A DNA stretch of 64,000 nucleotides from VRUE01 sp963715455 (lineage in GTDB: Bacteria > Actinomycetota > Thermoleophilia > Solirubrobacterales > 70-9): the NCBI GenBank assembly GCA_963715455.1, contig OY970245.1:1674001-1738000 (forward strand), read 5' to 3'. This document shows, piece by piece, positions 62,002-64,000 of this stretch (positions are counted from its first letter, which is position 1; the number at the start of each line of letters is the position of its first letter). Below the pieces are notes generated by a model. The model was not told where the DNA came from, did not search any database, and saw only the letters and a list, made by a program, of their open reading frames with translations. A program made the translations under genes and the position numbers.

Positions 62002-62973
62002 ATGCCCGTGGCGGCTGAAACCGACATCGAGCACCCATGTGGTGCCAAATGCAGCTCGCGTGCGGTGGATCGGGTGATTGCGGAATTGGCCGAGGTTCAG
62101 CATGGGGTTGTGGGGCGCCGTCAGTTGCTCGCGGCGGCGGTCAGCCGCCGGCAGATCGGAGTTCGGCTGAGTCGTGGCTCCATCCATCCCATCCACCACG
62201 GCGTTTACGCAGTGGGGCACAAGCGGGTCAGCCTCGAAGGGAAATGGACGGCGGCCGTGCTCGCGTGTGGCCGTGGGGCGACGCTCAGTCACCGCAGCGC
62301 CGCCCAGCTTTGGGGCCTCTTGTCGCACTCTTCGGGATTCCCAGAAGTGACGCGACCGGGGAGCTACAGGGGACGGGCGGGAATCGTGATGCACCGAGTT
62401 CTGCTCCCCGCGGACGAGCGCACGGTGGTCGATGGCATCCCGGTGACGACCGTGCCGCGCACGATCTTCGATCTGGCGGCGGAGAGAGATCGCCGTCAGG
62501 TCGAGCGCGCTCTGCATGAGGCGGAGGTTCAGCATCTGACTGATCGCCTCTCGATCCCTGACCTTCTCGAGCGGTATCCCGGGCACGCCGGGGCACCCAT
62601 GCTGCGCGAGCTTGTCGCTATCGGCCCCGAGGGTGGGTCGACAGCCAACGACTTCGAGGCTCTCTTCGCCGATCTGGTTGAACGCCACCGGCTGCCACGG
62701 CCGCGGTTCAACGCAGACCTAGTCGTCGGCGGGCGGCACTTCAAGCCCGATTGTGTGTGGGAGGAACTTCGAGTGGTTGTCGAGCTCGACAGCCGTAATG
62801 TGCACGGCACTCGCAAGGCATTCGACGCCGATCGCGAGCGGGACCGCATCTTCGTCGCGAACAATTGGCGAGTCGTGCGCGTCACCTGGCGCCAACTGAC
62901 CACGAACCCCGAGGCGCTCGTGCGCGACCTGCGCTGTGTCTTGATCACCAGTCCTGCATTTGGCCCTGCATAG
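62002..62973 (+). CDS. AbiEi-like antitoxin-domain protein with C-terminal DUF559 domain (second copy)
   Basis: 323 residues from ATG 62002 (an in-frame start at 61966 is possible). It has the same plan as the gene at 1604-2536: HGVVGRRQLLAAAVSRRQI, IHHGVYAVGH, TLSHRSAAQLWGL, VTTVPRTIFDLA and a C-terminal Vsr-like domain with FKPDCVWEELRVVVELD, NVHG and DADRERDRIF. The pair are clear but divergent paralogues. Palindromic element E2 covers its stop codon, repeat F precedes it. No toxin gene is adjacent. Function unknown; a nuclease role is inferred from the fold. Confidence 0.75.
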   Translation: MPVAAETDIEHPCGAKCSSRAVDRVIAELAEVQHGVVGRRQLLAAAVSRRQIGVRLSRGSIHPIHHGVYAVGHKRVSLEGKWTAAVLACGRGATLSHRSAAQLWGLLSHSSGFPEVTRPGSYRGRAGIVMHRVLLPADERTVVDGIPVTTVPRTIFDLAAERDRRQVERALHEAEVQHLTDRLSIPDLLERYPGHAGAPMLRELVAIGPEGGSTANDFEALFADLVERHRLPRPRFNADLVVGGRHFKPDCVWEELRVVVELDSRNVHGTRKAFDADRERDRIFVANNWRVVRVTWRQLTTNPEALVRDLRCVLITSPAFGPA

Positions 62974-62989
62974 GTGATGGATGCAGCAA
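62951..62989. repeat. Palindromic element E2 (family 2)
   Basis: Arms around GTCCTGCATTT and ATGCAGCAA, containing the TAG of the DUF559 gene. In reverse orientation it matches element E1 (8738-8773) in both outer blocks at identical spacing. Confidence 0.7.
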
Positions 62990-63014
62990 TGGTGGCCGTG
63001 TTTACCCTGTGGGG

Positions 63015-64000
63015 GTGAGCAAGGAGCTGTTCGACGCATACCTGCGGGACGAGAGTCGCATTGGGCCGGCGGGAGATGGCGCTTTCACTGGTGCTGCCGG
63101 CGGCGCCGCTTGCGGCGATCTGGCGCGGATCTCCCTGGAGATCCAGGACGGCGTCATCGCTCGGGTGACCTGCGATGTCGAGGGCTGTGGGGCCACCCGC
63201 GCCGCGACGGCTGCGGTGGCGGAGATGGTCGATGGAGAGGCAGTGCTGGCTGCTGCGCGGATCGGCACGGATGAGATTGACGCGGCGATCGGCAGCCTAA
63301 CGCTGGCTAAGCGGCACGCGGCGCAGCTTGCGGCCGACGCCCTGCACCGGGCGCTGGCCCAGGCGGCAGCGTCGACGCAGGGGCTCGCTGAGCCGCACAG
63401 TGCGCGGGTCCTGGTGGCGATGTCCGGTGGTGTCGACTCGGCGGTTGCGGCCCTGTTGGAGCGCGAGCGCGGCGCCGAGGTGGTCGGTGTGACCCTGAAG
63501 CTCTGGGCGGATCCGCAGACCGATGGTGCCAAGGCCTGCTGCTCGCCCGAGGCGGTGCTCGGCGCTCGCTCGCTAGCCCACTCGCTCGGCATCCCGCACC
63601 TGACGCTCGACCTCGAGGAGGAGTTCCGTCGCCGCGTGGTGGCGGAGTTCGTCTCCGGCTACGCCGCCGGCAGTACCCCCAATCCCTGTATCGCCTGCAA
63701 CGGCGAGGTACGGATCGCGGCGATGGTCGATCTGGCTAAGCGGCTTGGGGCCACGCACCTGGTCACCGGCCACTACGCGCGTATCGTCGACGACGGCGAG
63801 GGGCCGCTGCTCGCTGCGGCCTCGGATTCCAACAAGGACCAGAGCTACATGCTCGCCGCCCTGCCGCCGCGCATCCTCGAGCGGGTGCGCTTTCCACTTA
63901 CCGAGCTGACCAAGCCCGAGGTGCGTGAGATCGCCGCCCGCCATAACCTGGCCGTGGCGCGCAAGCCCGAGAGCCAGGACCTCTGCTTTCTCTCCGGCCA
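63015..64000 (+). CDS. mnmA: IscU/NifU-like domain fused to tRNA-specific 2-thiouridylase MnmA (partial at window edge)
   Basis: GTG 63015, frame open to the end of the window (328 residues seen). Residues 25-115 resemble the IscU/NifU-N scaffold: GAACGDLARISLEI and VTCDVEGCGATRA give Cys33, Asp35 and Cys58; the third scaffold Cys is Ala (HAAQLAADAL for HCSxLAxDA). From about residue 130 MnmA begins: PP-loop AMSGGVDSAVAAL, TPNPCIACN with the first catalytic Cys, TGHYARI, DSNKDQSYMLA and ESQDLCFLSG. MnmA installs 2-thiouridine at tRNA position 34. The fused scaffold may deliver sulfur or a cluster. Confidence 0.88.
   Translation, partial: MSKELFDAYLRDESRIGPAGDGAFTGAAGGAACGDLARISLEIQDGVIARVTCDVEGCGATRAATAAVAEMVDGEAVLAAARIGTDEIDAAIGSLTLAKRHAAQLAADALHRALAQAAASTQGLAEPHSARVLVAMSGGVDSAVAALLERERGAEVVGVTLKLWADPQTDGAKACCSPEAVLGARSLAHSLGIPHLTLDLEEEFRRRVVAEFVSGYAAGSTPNPCIACNGEVRIAAMVDLAKRLGATHLVTGHYARIVDDGEGPLLAAASDSNKDQSYMLAALPPRILERVRFPLTELTKPEVREIAARHNLAVARKPESQDLCFLSG

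Overview
The window is high-G+C DNA with dense, mostly plus-strand genes, many GTG/TTG starts and 4-bp stop/start overlaps. Gene content (a K+-independent-type proton pyrophosphatase, Rex, paired RCK potassium regulators, many small exported proteins, two AbiEi-like/DUF559 genes) suggests an actinobacterium, most likely of the class Thermoleophilia (Solirubrobacterales-like). That placement is inference; no rRNA gene is present.

Layout. 1-5500: end of uvrB, a thioredoxin/TPR protein, an AbiEi-like/DUF559 gene bracketed by palindromes, and uvrA. 5600-9740: a sugar ABC importer facing a ROK kinase. 9775-12700: an acyltransferase and the pantothenate operon panC-panD-panB. 12770-18850: zinc-ribbon protein, family-4 uracil-DNA glycosylase, the t6A genes tsaE-tsaB-rimI-tsaD with a small exported protein inserted, a glutaredoxin-like protein, rex and a GCS2-type ligase. 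18925-29800: hppA, a 2-hydroxy-acid oxidase, two APC permeases with C-terminal USP-like domains followed by two TrkA/RCK proteins, a ferredoxin-reductase-like flavoprotein and tRNA-Gln. 29987-39600: a lipoprotein, a heterodimeric ABC exporter, coiled-coil and exported proteins, GtrA plus a large membrane protein, and a methyltransferase. 39750-48170: a leucyl-tRNA-synthetase-like protein with a GNAT partner, a probable structured ncRNA, threonine synthase, ETF-quinone oxidoreductase and a secreted protein with seven repeats.

48128-55400 is a 7.2-kb integrative element in the 3' end of tRNA-Met, bounded by identical 45-bp att copies. It carries a tyrosine integrase, an XRE regulator, a GNAT acetyltransferase and one very large STAND-type NTPase with an apparent Cap4-like nuclease N-terminus, interrupted near its 3' end by a frameshift. 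This looks like a single-gene antiphage defence island.

55500-64000: M29-like aminopeptidase, glutamate formimidoyltransferase, metallo-hydrolase, hisS-aspS, a probable 6S RNA, a second AbiEi-like/DUF559 gene and the start of mnmA fused to an IscU-like domain.

A recurring theme is short palindromes of about 40-53 bp. One family brackets the first DUF559 gene and has a solo copy after panB. A second family sits at the 3' end of the second DUF559 gene and has a solo copy after the sugar permease. A third palindrome lies in frame inside an ABC exporter gene.
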